The notes under the pieces are model-generated. The model saw nothing but the letters and a program-made list of their open reading frames with translations. It did no database searches and was not told the DNA's origin. Of a stretch of 34,357 nt of DNA, positions 8,127 to 15,289 are shown in pieces. Source of the DNA: Bradyrhizobium sp. WSM1743 (GTDB taxonomy: Bacteria; Pseudomonadota; Alphaproteobacteria; Rhizobiales; Xanthobacteraceae); NCBI RefSeq assembly GCF_000473065.1, contig NZ_AXAZ01000023.1, forward strand, positions 77,142-111,498. The letters are read 5' to 3'. Position 1 is the first letter of the stretch. Each line of letters opens with the position of its first letter. The position numbers were made by a program, and so were the translations under genes.

Positions 8127-8141
8127 TTAACCCTCCATTAA
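8127..8141. promoter_or_regulatory. CtrA-type box TTAA-N7-TTAA upstream of the FtsZ module
   Basis: TTAA (8127-8130), seven bases (ccctcca), and TTAA (8138-8141) followed by CC form a perfect full CtrA consensus. It lies 81 bases upstream of the HTH/coiled-coil gene, the first gene of a likely unit ending in ftsZ. CtrA control of ftsZ is known from Caulobacter. Here the assignment is by sequence only. Confidence 0.6.
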
Positions 8142-8222
8142 CCAACGCAGCCTAGCCTGCTGCAATCGTCCAGCCATCACTAGCTCGAAATGCCTTCCCG
8201 GTTCGCTCCAGGAGAAGCGCCG

Positions 8223-8735
8223 ATGTGCGTTGAGTTGTTGACGTATGCTGATCTCAGTGCCCGCCTCGATATCTCCCGAGAGGCCGCGCGTTCGCTGGCG
8301 AGACGCCGCGGGTTGCCGCGTTCGCGGTCGACGGACGGCAAGGCCCTGGTGAGCCTTGATTTCTCCGAGCTCCGCTACACGCCCCGCCCACGACGCGGCC
8401 GCCGGGCCGACCCGATCGATGCCTCCCTGGCAAAGATCGAGGCCGTCAAGATGGAGGCCTTCAAGGCGGAGGTCGCGCGGCTCGAGATGTTGGTAGCCAG
8501 CACAAGGGCCGATTTCGAGCGCGAGCGCGAACGTGCCGATCGCCTCGCCGTCGAGCTGATGCAGGCGGCCGCAGAGACGGCGGCAGCCAATGCGTGGGCG
8601 GCACGACTGGAAGACGAAGTCGCGGTTCTGCGGACCGGTCGCCGGGCGGGCGGCGCGATCGCGGCACACGCCGCGCGTCGACTGGGACACCTGGCCGCCG
8701 CGATCGTGGAAGCAGACCGCGCGGCATGCAGGTAG
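8223..8735 (+). CDS. Helix-turn-helix plus coiled-coil protein, function unknown
   Basis: The product has 170 residues. Near the N-terminus [20 protein letters not shown] and the following [17 protein letters not shown] look like a helix-turn-helix of the MerR/excisionase kind. From about residue 65 to 140 it is a long charged helix ([20 protein letters not shown], then [17 protein letters not shown]), very likely a coiled coil. The architecture recalls KfrA-like DNA-binding coiled-coil proteins, but I cannot assign it to that family. The ATG at 8223 was chosen over one at 8190 because AGGAGA lies 7 bases before it. It precedes the ftsZ-like gene by 52 bases and probably shares its transcript, downstream of the CtrA-like box. 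A role in regulation or positioning of division is only suggested by context. Confidence 0.75.
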   Translation: MCVELLTYADLSARLDISREAARSLARRRGLPRSRSTDGKALVSLDFSELRYTPRPRRGRRADPIDASLAKIEAVKMEAFKAEVARLEMLVASTRADFERERERADRLAVELMQAAAETAAANAWAARLEDEVAVLRTGRRAGGAIAAHAARRLGHLAAAIVEADRAACR

Positions 8736-8787
8736 CACTCGAGACTCATCTCCATCCCCGGCTTGCCGGATCAATCACGAGGTAAGC

Positions 8788-10047
8788 ATGACTGCCATCA
8801 CCGATATCCAGGAAATGAAGGCCCGCATCGTCGTGTTCGGGGTGGGCGGCGCCGGCGGCAATGCGGTCAACAACATGATCACGGCCGGGCTGCAAGGAGT
8901 CGAGTTCGTGGTCGCCAATACCGACGCGCAGGCGCTGGCCATGTCGAAGGCGAAGCGCCTGATCCAGCTCGGCACCAAGGTGACCGCGGGCCTCGGCGCC
9001 GGCTCGCAGCCGGAATTGGGACGCGCCGCAGCCGAAGAGGCGATCGATACGATCCGCGATCAATTGACCGGCGCACACATGGTGTTCGTGACGGCCGGCA
9101 TGGGCGGCGGCACCGGCACCGGGGCTGCACCCGTCGTCGCCAGGACCGCGCGCGAGCTCGGCATTCTCACGATCGGCGTGGTCACCAAGCCGTTCTACTT
9201 CGAGGGCCAGCGCCGCATGCGCTTTGCCGAAGCGGGCATCGATGAGCTGCTGAAGACGGTCGACACCCTCTTGATCATCCCGAACCAGAACCTGTTCCGG
9301 GTGGCCAGCGAGAAGACCACATTCGCCGATGCCTTCGCCCTTGCCGACCAGGTGCTCTATTCGGGCGTGGCCTGCATCAGCGATCTCATTGTCAAGGAAG
9401 GGCTGATCAACCTCGATTTTGCCGACGTCCTCTCCGTCATGAAGGAGAAGGGCAAGGCCATGATGGGACGGGGCGAGGCGTCCGGCGAGAAGCGCGTGCT
9501 TGCCGCCGCTGTTGCGGCGATCTCCAATCCATTGATCGAGAATCCCTCGATCAAGCGCGCCAGTGGCCTCATCATCTCCATCACCGGCGGCAAGGATCTC
9601 ATGCTGTACGAGGTCGACGAAGCCGCGACCCGCATTCGCGACGAGGCCGACCCGGACGCCAACATCATCGTCGGCGCATCCTTTGACGACAGACTCGACG
9701 GCATCGTCCGCGTCTCGGTGGTAGCGACCGGAATCGACAATCTCGACCCGGCGCCGCAGGCGCAACCGGTCGAAACCGCGCTCACGCAGCTCGCCGGCAG
9801 GCTGCGCAACGACGGCCGCCGCATCGCCGATCGGATTGAGCGCAGTGCTTCCCTTCCGCAAGTGGAAAGCCCGCCACTCCGCCCGCAGCCGCACCACCCC
9901 GTGGGGCCACCGGCAAGGCCGGGTCTGGATTATGCACGCCAGGCGGCCGACCGGCCGCTCGATCCTTACGGCCGCGCGGCTGCGCGCAACGCGCCGGATG
10001 ATGCCGTTCTCGATATCCCGGCCTTCCTGCGCCGCGCCGCCAACTGA
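8788..10047 (+). CDS. ftsZ: FtsZ-family tubulin-like GTPase, probable second FtsZ
   Basis: The product has 419 residues. The GTP-binding domain begins with [16 protein letters not shown], followed by the tubulin signature GGGTGTG at 106-112. The T7 loop [14 protein letters not shown] (about 206-218) keeps the Asn and Asp residues needed for GTP hydrolysis, although the usual Arg after FADV is Leu. The C-terminal end carries LDIPAFLRR, the conserved tail that binds FtsA and other partners, after a Pro-rich linker of about 85 residues. Rhizobial main FtsZ proteins have a much longer linker (near 600 residues in total), and no ftsQ, ftsA or mur genes are nearby. I therefore read this as an accessory paralogue that should still assemble and hydrolyse GTP. 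The start is the ATG at 8788 with GAGG upstream; the frame runs open further upstream without FtsZ similarity. Confidence 0.9.
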   Translation: MTAITDIQEMKARIVVFGVGGAGGNAVNNMITAGLQGVEFVVANTDAQALAMSKAKRLIQLGTKVTAGLGAGSQPELGRAAAEEAIDTIRDQLTGAHMVFVTAGMGGGTGTGAAPVVARTARELGILTIGVVTKPFYFEGQRRMRFAEAGIDELLKTVDTLLIIPNQNLFRVASEKTTFADAFALADQVLYSGVACISDLIVKEGLINLDFADVLSVMKEKGKAMMGRGEASGEKRVLAAAVAAISNPLIENPSIKRASGLIISITGGKDLMLYEVDEAATRIRDEADPDANIIVGASFDDRLDGIVRVSVVATGIDNLDPAPQAQPVETALTQLAGRLRNDGRRIADRIERSASLPQVESPPLRPQPHHPVGPPARPGLDYARQAADRPLDPYGRAAARNAPDDAVLDIPAFLRRAAN

Positions 10048-10092
10048 GCGGCGGCGGGAGCCGTCTGACTCAAGATGTAGCCCGCGAAGCCC

Positions 10093-10180
10093 GTCATGCC
10101 CGGCCTTGTGCCGGGCATCCACGTCTTTGTTCCAACTAAGCAAGAAAGACGTGGATGGCCGGGTCAAGCCCGGCCATGAC
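10093..10180. repeat. Palindromic intergenic repeat (gtcatgcccggc family), short copy
   Basis: The arms gtcatgcccggccttgtgccgggc and gcccggccatgac are inverse to one another, and within them atccacgtcttt pairs with aaagacgtggat around a short loop. It lies between the convergent ftsZ-like gene and the following minus-strand gene, where such a hairpin could act as a two-way transcription stop (inference). Confidence 0.8.
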
Positions 10181-10228
10181 GCTGTGGAAACTTAAGACGA
10201 GCTTCCCGAGCTGCACAACGCAGCGAAT

Positions 10229-10909
10229 TCACGCGGCCGTGCTCCGCGGGCTCTCTGCGGTTTCCTGCTTGTCCGCCTCCTTGTCACGGGACAACCACGC
10301 CGGGAAGCGAAGCAGGCGCTCGTTGGTGTCTTTCGGCAGCTCGATGGGCGGCGCTTCATTGGCCGGACTCGGCAGGTCCAGCACTGCCTGTCCTGCTCGC
10401 ACCGCATCGGCGCGCTGATCGAGTTCGCGCAACAGGGGATCGAGCACGCTGTCGATTTCGGTCGCCACCGACACCAGGAAACTGTTGAGCTCGCGCGCCT
10501 CGGGCACGACTGCCGCAGCCGACTCGATCGCCTTGGAAAGACCATCGACGACGGGTGCAAAGGCACCGGCGGCTTGCTTGATTCGCGCCTTTATCGCTTC
10601 GATTTCAACCAAAACGCGCTCACGCTCCCGTCTTTTCTTCTCCTCCGAAAGGCGGGCTTCAATTTCGGCGATCTGAGCCGTCAGGGTCGTGGCTTCTGAT
10701 GCGAGTGCATCGCGTCTTCCGCGCGCGCGATCGAGATCGCGGCTGAGATTGTCCACTAAGTCGTCCTTTCCAAACATGGCTTTGCTCCGTACGACAGCCG
10801 TTTTGGTCTGCAGGACGGCCTTGGCGCGAACCGCCAGCCTGGCAAGCAAACGGAAGGCTGGGTCGGCCGAAACAGGCATCAACTTCGGTCGCGTCACATG
10901 GGCCGACAT
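10229..10909 (-). CDS. Coiled-coil protein of unknown function, next to FtsZ paralogue
   Basis: The product has 226 residues. After an N-terminal region of about 45 residues there is a strong heptad-like helix (DNLSRDLDRARGRRDALASE, then IAEIEARLSEEKKRRERERV and LVEIEAIKARIKQ), a less charged middle (FAPVVDGLSKAIESAAAVVP), and a tail with a PPIELPKDTNERLLRFPAWL segment. No catalytic motif or membrane segment is visible. The ATG at 10909 was chosen over one 27 codons upstream because GGGGGATC precedes it. It is convergent with the ftsZ-like gene, and its own upstream region holds a perfect CtrA-like box. Co-occurrence with ftsZ and the shared box suggest a cell-cycle role, which is inference only. 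Confidence 0.75.
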   Translation of the reverse strand: MSAHVTRPKLMPVSADPAFRLLARLAVRAKAVLQTKTAVVRSKAMFGKDDLVDNLSRDLDRARGRRDALASEATTLTAQIAEIEARLSEEKKRRERERVLVEIEAIKARIKQAAGAFAPVVDGLSKAIESAAAVVPEARELNSFLVSVATEIDSVLDPLLRELDQRADAVRAGQAVLDLPSPANEAPPIELPKDTNERLLRFPAWLSRDKEADKQETAESPRSTAA

Positions 10910-10947
10910 GGTGATCCCCCACTCGTCAACATTAGGCGACGGCATGG

Positions 10948-10962
10948 TTAACAAGTTGTTAA
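10948..10962. promoter_or_regulatory. CtrA-type box TTAA-N7-TTAA upstream of the coiled-coil gene
   Basis: TTAA (10948-10951), caagttg, and TTAA (10959-10962) form a second perfect full-length CtrA consensus. It lies about 39 bases upstream of the minus-strand start at 10909, a good position for direct control of that promoter. Two such boxes around one three-gene module are unlikely to be chance in G+C-rich DNA. Confidence 0.6.
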
Positions 10963-11026
10963 TGTCAACAGATGATAGATGGGGCACCATGCCGGCGACG
11001 TCGCCTTCGTCTCCTAGCTGCCGTCC

Positions 11027-11262
11027 ATTTCCGCTATACTCGCCCCGGTAGCATCACCCGGAGGCGCATCCCATGGAGTCCGCAGCCAACACCGACCACA
11101 AGCCCGCCGGCAAGAACCTCGTCATCTGCTGTGACGGCACCGGCAACGAGATCTCGGAGAACATCTCCAACGTCCTGAAGCTCTATCGCTGCCTGCGCAA
11201 GACGGACAAGACGCAGCCGCGGCAGCTGGTGTTTTACGATCCCGGCGTCGGCACGGTGACGG
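11027..11262 (+). repeat. Direct repeat, right copy (5' end of intact DUF2235 gene)
   Basis: This is the intact partner of 7866-8100. It contains a -10-like TATACT (11035-11040), a GGAGG ribosome binding site at about 11060-11064 and the first 63 codons of the gene. Confidence 0.9.
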
Positions 11263-12452
11263 AGCCGACGACGTGGCACCGGCTCAAGGCCAACGTCAAC
11301 CTGGTGCTGGGGCTCGCCACCGGCTATGGGCTCGATGACAACGTGCTCTCGGCCTACTGCTTCCTGGTTCAGCATTATGCGCCGGGCGACAAGATTTACC
11401 TGTTCGGTTTTTCGCGCGGGGCCTACACGGTTCGCGTGCTGGCGGGGTTGATCCACAAAATTGGGCTGATCTCGCCGGAGCAGGCGAACCTCGCAGGAAG
11501 CGGCCTCATTGCCTACAAGCAATATTCCGGCACCGGGCGCGGCAACGATATCGAGGACCTCAAGGACATCGCGATCGACGAGAGCGGGCCGCTGCCGAAG
11601 AACGAATTCGACCTCGCAGCGCAATTCGCGCGCATCACCTCGACGCGCTGGCCGACCATCCACTTCATCGGCGTCTGGGACACGGTGGCGAGCGTGATCG
11701 TGCCGCGACGCGACAATTTCTTCTTCCTGTTCAGCCTGGAGGAGCTCGCCTTCACGCTGCGCAATCCCAGCGTAAAAATCTTCCGGCAGGCGATCGCGAT
11801 CGACGAGCGGCGCTGCATGTTCCGCCTGAAGCAGTACTGGGAGCCGCAGGAGTTCTGGAGCAACCGCTATGTGCCCGACGAGAAGAAGGTGCCGCAGGAT
11901 GTCTTGCAGGTGTGGTTCGCCGGCGTGCATTGCGACGTCGGCGGCGGCTATGCGGAAGCCGAAAGCGGGCAGTCCAAATATCCGCTGCTCTGGATGATCG
12001 ACGAAGCCGAGAAGGCCGGGCTGAAATTCAACCCGCGCACGGTGAACCAGCTCGCCTGGGGCATCCAGCGCAAGAACTCGCCGTTCAAATACGTGGAGCC
12101 CGCCTTTACCGGGAAGACGGGCGAGTTGCACAATTCGATGAATACGGCCTGGCGCGTGCTGGAGTACGTGCCGAAGAGCGCAAAGTACAAGGAATGGCCG
12201 GAGCGGAAGGTGGTGCTCGGCTTCTACATCCCCGACAGCGAGCCGCGCGTCATCCCCGAAGGCGCGCATGTGCATGAGAGCGTGTTGAAGCGAATGGCGG
12301 TGGAGCCGGGGTATCGGCCGGTGAATCTGCCGAAGGATTTCGTGACTGTGCCGATGCCGGTGGGGCCGCAGCAGGCGGAGGCGGCGGAGGACTCGCTGCC
12401 ACCCTCCCCTGGAGGGGGAGGGTCGGCTCACATGGAGCGGAGCGACATGTGA
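11073..12452 (+). CDS. DUF2235 alpha/beta-hydrolase-like protein
   Basis: The product has 459 residues and belongs to the DUF2235 group, to which the Tle1-type phospholipase effectors of type VI secretion also belong. Seen: KNLVICCDGTGNEI at 15-28, the nucleophile elbow FGFSRGA with Ser114, FIGVWDTVAS near 205 with a likely acid residue, and WFAGVHCDVGGGY with a probable catalytic His. There is no signal peptide and no type VI secretion gene nearby, so an effector role is not supported; a housekeeping hydrolase is equally possible. GGAGG lies 9 bases before the ATG. The last about 17 codons (from PPSPGGGG) are encoded by the repeat at 12402-12581, so the original stop seems lost or replaced. 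A broken 5' copy of the same gene lies at 7912. Confidence 0.88.
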   Translation: MESAANTDHKPAGKNLVICCDGTGNEISENISNVLKLYRCLRKTDKTQPRQLVFYDPGVGTVTEPTTWHRLKANVNLVLGLATGYGLDDNVLSAYCFLVQHYAPGDKIYLFGFSRGAYTVRVLAGLIHKIGLISPEQANLAGSGLIAYKQYSGTGRGNDIEDLKDIAIDESGPLPKNEFDLAAQFARITSTRWPTIHFIGVWDTVASVIVPRRDNFFFLFSLEELAFTLRNPSVKIFRQAIAIDERRCMFRLKQYWEPQEFWSNRYVPDEKKVPQDVLQVWFAGVHCDVGGGYAEAESGQSKYPLLWMIDEAEKAGLKFNPRTVNQLAWGIQRKNSPFKYVEPAFTGKTGELHNSMNTAWRVLEYVPKSAKYKEWPERKVVLGFYIPDSEPRVIPEGAHVHESVLKRMAVEPGYRPVNLPKDFVTVPMPVGPQQAEAAEDSLPPSPGGGGSAHMERSDM

Positions 12453-12581
12453 GACGGGGTGGGGTGACGGTCTCTCCACGGCTGCGCTGCCCGTGTGGAG
12501 AGATCACCCCACCCCGCTCGCGCTGCGCGCGATCGACCACGGGCGAGCTACGCTCGTCCCGGACCTCCTCCAGGGGAGGGT
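12402..12581. repeat. Large palindromic intergenic repeat, family A copy 2
   Basis: It has the same outer arms (ccctcccctggaggg ... ctccaggggaggg) and the same gggtggggtga / tcaccccacccc inner arms as copies 1 and 3. The cgagcgtagctcgcccgtg piece, on the left in the other two copies, is here on the right in inverse form, so the centre is flipped relative to them. Its left part is read as the end of the DUF2235 gene. Confidence 0.85.
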
Positions 12582-12727
12582 GGGATCCCGCTACCGCCGC
12601 TTTCTTTATTTGCCGACACTTTTCATTAAAATTCTCCAGCCAACCTTAGTCTGATCGCATCTTCTCTTTTCCATCATTGGGACAAACCACCCGCCGCGAT
12701 ACCTGCGGAATTGGAGGAGACGTGCCA

Positions 12728-12973
12728 ATGCATCCGCGAAAGTATGTCCGCGTGAAGCCCGCAGGGCTGGTGTCGCGGCAGGCCAAGATCATCACCGACC
12801 CGCGCGCGCCGGTGATCCCGTGCACGCTGATCGACTATTCGCCCGGCGGGGCCTGCGTCGATCTCGGCGGCCAGGTGAAGATTCCCGATCGCTTCGAGCT
12901 GCTGCACGTCAACACCAGGAAGCGCTGCCGGATTGCGTGGAAGCGCGGCACGCGGGTGGGCGTGGTGTTTTAG
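12728..12973 (+). CDS. Small PilZ-domain-like protein
   Basis: The product has 81 residues. It shows the elements of a PilZ c-di-GMP-binding domain: an N-terminal basic stretch RKYVRVK, then after about 25 residues LIDYSPGGACVDLG, which matches the (D/N)xSxxG motif, and a final RCRIAWKRGTRVGVVF strand pair typical of such short domains. The first motif is less perfect than the standard RxxxR, so c-di-GMP binding is probable but not certain. The ATG at 12728 has GGAGGAGA 8 bases upstream; an upstream in-frame start at 12677 would add residues not typical of the family. It stands alone between two family A repeats. Single-domain PilZ proteins of this kind often act as adaptors in motility or polysaccharide control. 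Confidence 0.78.
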   Translation: MHPRKYVRVKPAGLVSRQAKIITDPRAPVIPCTLIDYSPGGACVDLGGQVKIPDRFELLHVNTRKRCRIAWKRGTRVGVVF

Positions 12974-12996
12974 GGATATTGTGGGCTGGTTGCTTA

Positions 12997-13178
12997 CCCT
13001 CCCCTGGAGGGGTCCGGGACGAGCGTAGCTCGCCCGTGGGTCGGCACGCGATCGAGCAAAGCGAGATTGCGTGACGGGGTGGGGTGACAGTCTCTCCACC
13101 GAAGCGGTGCCTGTGTGGAGAGATCACCCCACCCCGCTCGCGCTGCGCGCGATCGACCCTCCCCCTCCAGGGGAGGGT
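12997..13178. repeat. Large palindromic intergenic repeat, family A copy 3
   Basis: It is laid out as copy 1: ccctcccctggaggggtccgggacgagcgtagctcgcccgtgggtcg on the left, then the paired ggggtggggtga and gatcaccccacccc blocks, and ctccaggggagggt on the right. It lies between the convergent PilZ gene and the membrane-protein gene. Only 9 bases separate it from the latter's stop codon, so it may act as that gene's 3' end structure. Confidence 0.88.
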
Positions 13179-13187
13179 AAGAGAAGG

Positions 13188-13595
13188 CTACGTCCGCATC
13201 CTGGCCTTGGTGCCGGCGACGATCTGCATGGCGACGCCGGCGATCCAGCCGGCGAAGACGAGCCAGGTCCAGGCCAGGTGCGGATCGAGCCGGAGCACGA
13301 TCACGGCGACGGAGGCGAGCGCAGTCAGCGTGGCGCAGAGCGTGCCGGCTGAACTGAGAAATTCCGCGGCGTCGATCTCGCTGTGCGCGTCGTCGAAAGG
13401 CATTTGCGGCGTGTCGATGCCGAGATAGAAGCCGACCGCGCCCAAGGCCATCATCAGCAGCAGGAATCCCTGCGTGGTGAGCGTGGGGATCGCAGATCCC
13501 ACATAGGCGCCGACGAACAGGCCACACGCCGCCCCCGCCATCGCAAGAGCCACGCGCTCGAACACATGGGCAGTTTTGCGGATACCAAAACGCAT
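13188..13595 (-). CDS. Small four-helix membrane protein, function unknown
   Basis: The product has 135 residues and four predicted membrane segments: about 15-40 (ALAMAGAACGLFVGAYVGSA), 45-65 (FLLLMMALGAVGFYLGI), 83-105 (TLCATLTALASVAVIVL) and 110-130 (AWTWLVFAGWIAGVAMQIV). A short polar loop DTPQMPFDDAHSEIDAAE joins the two pairs. No active-site motif is visible. The ATG at 13595 was preferred over an upstream TTG because GGAGG lies about 6 bases before it. No functional clue comes from the neighbours. It is probably an inner-membrane protein conserved only in close relatives (inference). Confidence 0.75.
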   Translation of the reverse strand: MRFGIRKTAHVFERVALAMAGAACGLFVGAYVGSAIPTLTTQGFLLLMMALGAVGFYLGIDTPQMPFDDAHSEIDAAEFLSSAGTLCATLTALASVAVIVLRLDPHLAWTWLVFAGWIAGVAMQIVAGTKARMRT

Positions 13596-13712
13596 GGCCG
13601 GCCTCCGTGAGGCGTTGAGCAACGGAGGTTAGGCCAGTTTTGCGGTGGGTGGAAGGCGAGGTGGTTTACGGATGCGTGAGGCGGCTGGACCGGTGGTCGC
13701 GCCACATAAACG

Positions 13713-13897
13713 CTGTCGTCCCGGACAAGCGCGCCTCAAAGCGCGCGCCGATCCGGGACCCATAGCCAAGGGAGGCGTTTGGTGAAGACTCGTCGCTACG
13801 CTTACCTTCCACGATCGATAGATCACGCGGTATGGCGACGAGCGCAAGCGCGCGCGGAGGTCCCGGATCTGCGCCGACGCTTGTCCGGGACGATAGC
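13713..13897. repeat. Palindromic intergenic repeat (gtcgtcccggacaagcg family)
   Basis: The outer arms gctgtcgtcccggacaagcg and cgcttgtccgggacgatagc are inverse to one another, and gatccgggacc on the left pairs with ggtcccggatc on the right. It fills the gap downstream of the old-yellow-enzyme gene. A small hairpin with the same gtcgtcccgg core lies between cobS and cobT at 18280-18303. Confidence 0.8.
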
Positions 13898-13942
13898 GGA
13901 GATTGGAGGGCCGCTGTCGCGCCAAACTAAGTCCCGAAGAAA

Positions 13943-15055
13943 TCACCTCGCGCCGAACGTGGTCTTGCCGAACAGCGCCTTTTGCGTCGAGGGCTGCGAG
14001 CGCCAATATTGCGGGGGCGCTTCGACCTCGCCGCCGAGCGCGGCGGCGGCGTGCCAGGCCCAGCGCGGGTCGTAGAGCATGCCGCGGGCGAGCGCGACCA
14101 TGTCGGCCTTGCCGGATGCCACGATCTCCTCGGCATGCCCAGCGTCCGTGATCAGGCCGACGGCGATGGTGGGCAATCCGGTCTCGCGGCGGATGGTCTC
14201 CGCGAACTGCACCTGATAGCCGGGGCCGAGCGGGATCTTCTGCAGCGGCGAGACGCCGCCGGAGGAGGCATCGATCCAGTCGACGCCGCGGGCTTTCAGC
14301 GCTCTCGCGAATTCGATCGTCTGCGCCAGATCCCAGCCGCCCTCGACCCAATCGGTCGATGACACCCTCATACCGACCGGCTTGTCAGCGGGGAACGCGG
14401 CGCGCACCGCGTCGAACACTTCGAGCGGAAAGCGCATGCGGTTCTGCAAGGACCCGCCGTATTCGTCGGTGCGCCGGTTGGAGATCGGCGACAGGAATTG
14501 ATGCAGGAGATAGCCGTGCGCGCCATGCACCTCGATGGCGTCGATGCCGAGCCGCGCGGCGCGTTTGGTGCAGTCGACGAAGGCCTCGCGGATGCGCTTC
14601 AGGCCTGCCGCATCCAGCGCCAGCGGCGCGGCCTCGCCTTCCTTGTGCGGCACCGCTGACGGCGCCACCGTCTGCCAGCCGCCCTGCCCTTCCGGAATCA
14701 GCTGGCCGCCGTCCCAGGGCCGCGCGCTCGAGCCTTTGCGGCCGGCATGCGCGAGCTGCATCGCGACCGCCGCGGAGGAATGCTTGCGCACGGAGCTGAG
14801 GATCTGCTTCAGCGCGGCTTCGCAGGCATCGCTGTAGAGCCCGAGGCAGCCCGGCGTGATGCGGCCGATCGCCTCGACATGCGTCGCCTCGATGCAGAAC
14901 ATCGCAGCGCCCGACAGGCTGAGATTGTTGATGTGGGTAAAGTGCCAGTCGGTGGCGACGCCGTCCTCGGCCGAATATTGGCACATCGGCGACACCACGA
15001 CGCGGTTCTTCAAGGTCAGGCCGCGCAGCTTGATCGGGTTAAACAGGGTGCTCAT
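13943..15055 (-). CDS. NADH:flavin oxidoreductase, old yellow enzyme family (YqjM/NamA type)
   Basis: The product has 370 residues and forms one FMN-binding TIM barrel. Seen: LFNPIKLRGLTLKNRVVVSP at the start, Cys25 in SPMCQYSA (the residue that tunes FMN in the YqjM class), QLAHAGRKGSS near 100-110, the substrate-binding pair H177/H180 in EVHGAHGYLLHQFLSP, NRRTDEYGGSLQNRMRF, and DMVALARGMLYDPRWAWHAA at the end, which holds the phosphate-binding part and the Arg typical of the class. Such enzymes reduce activated C=C bonds of enones, nitro compounds or maleimides with NADPH; the native substrate is usually unknown. The start ATG is followed directly by family sequence. It is a single gene, with repeats on either side, so it is probably its own transcript. 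Confidence 0.92.
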   Translation of the reverse strand: MSTLFNPIKLRGLTLKNRVVVSPMCQYSAEDGVATDWHFTHINNLSLSGAAMFCIEATHVEAIGRITPGCLGLYSDACEAALKQILSSVRKHSSAAVAMQLAHAGRKGSSARPWDGGQLIPEGQGGWQTVAPSAVPHKEGEAAPLALDAAGLKRIREAFVDCTKRAARLGIDAIEVHGAHGYLLHQFLSPISNRRTDEYGGSLQNRMRFPLEVFDAVRAAFPADKPVGMRVSSTDWVEGGWDLAQTIEFARALKARGVDWIDASSGGVSPLQKIPLGPGYQVQFAETIRRETGLPTIAVGLITDAGHAEEIVASGKADMVALARGMLYDPRWAWHAAAALGGEVEAPPQYWRSQPSTQKALFGKTTFGAR

Positions 15056-15194
15056 GCGGGGAGTTCCGGGAGATGGAGGGGCAATGCAGGGAGTGTAGTG
15101 AGCGACGCGCGGATTGCTAGGCGCGCGGGGGAATAGCGGGTCGCCTCGGCGTGCATTTCCGCAATGGCGGTGTGAGGCGAGCCAGCCTCCCCAT

Positions 15195-15274
15195 CGTCAT
15201 TGCGAGCGCAGCGAAGCAATCCAGTCTGCCTCCGCGGAAAGATTCTGGATTGCTTCGCTGCGCTCGCAATGACG
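15195..15274. repeat. Palindromic repeat (cgtcattgcgagcgcagcgaagcaat family)
   Basis: cgtcattgcgagcgcagcgaagcaatccag on the left and its inverse ctggattgcttcgctgcgctcgcaatgacg on the right form a near-perfect 30-bp stem with a loop of about 20 bases. It lies 16 bases past the stop codon of the esterase-like gene and could serve as its transcript end (inference). Confidence 0.9.
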
Positions 15275-15289
15275 GGGAGAGCGACTGCC

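Noticed and set aside
7833..8141. Open frame of 102 codons reading ...ICCDATGKEISENISN...
   Set aside because: It only reads the shifted part of the broken DUF2235 copy; the start region is read in a different frame from the intact gene and the catalytic motif is missing.
8746..10167. Long minus-strand frame opposite the ftsZ-like gene
   Set aside because: A mirror frame caused by high G+C at third positions; its translation is Arg/Gly/His-rich with no domain, while the plus strand is a clear FtsZ.
11073..12452. Type VI secretion phospholipase effector
   Set aside because: The hydrolase family overlaps Tle1, but there is no VgrG, immunity or type VI gene in the window.
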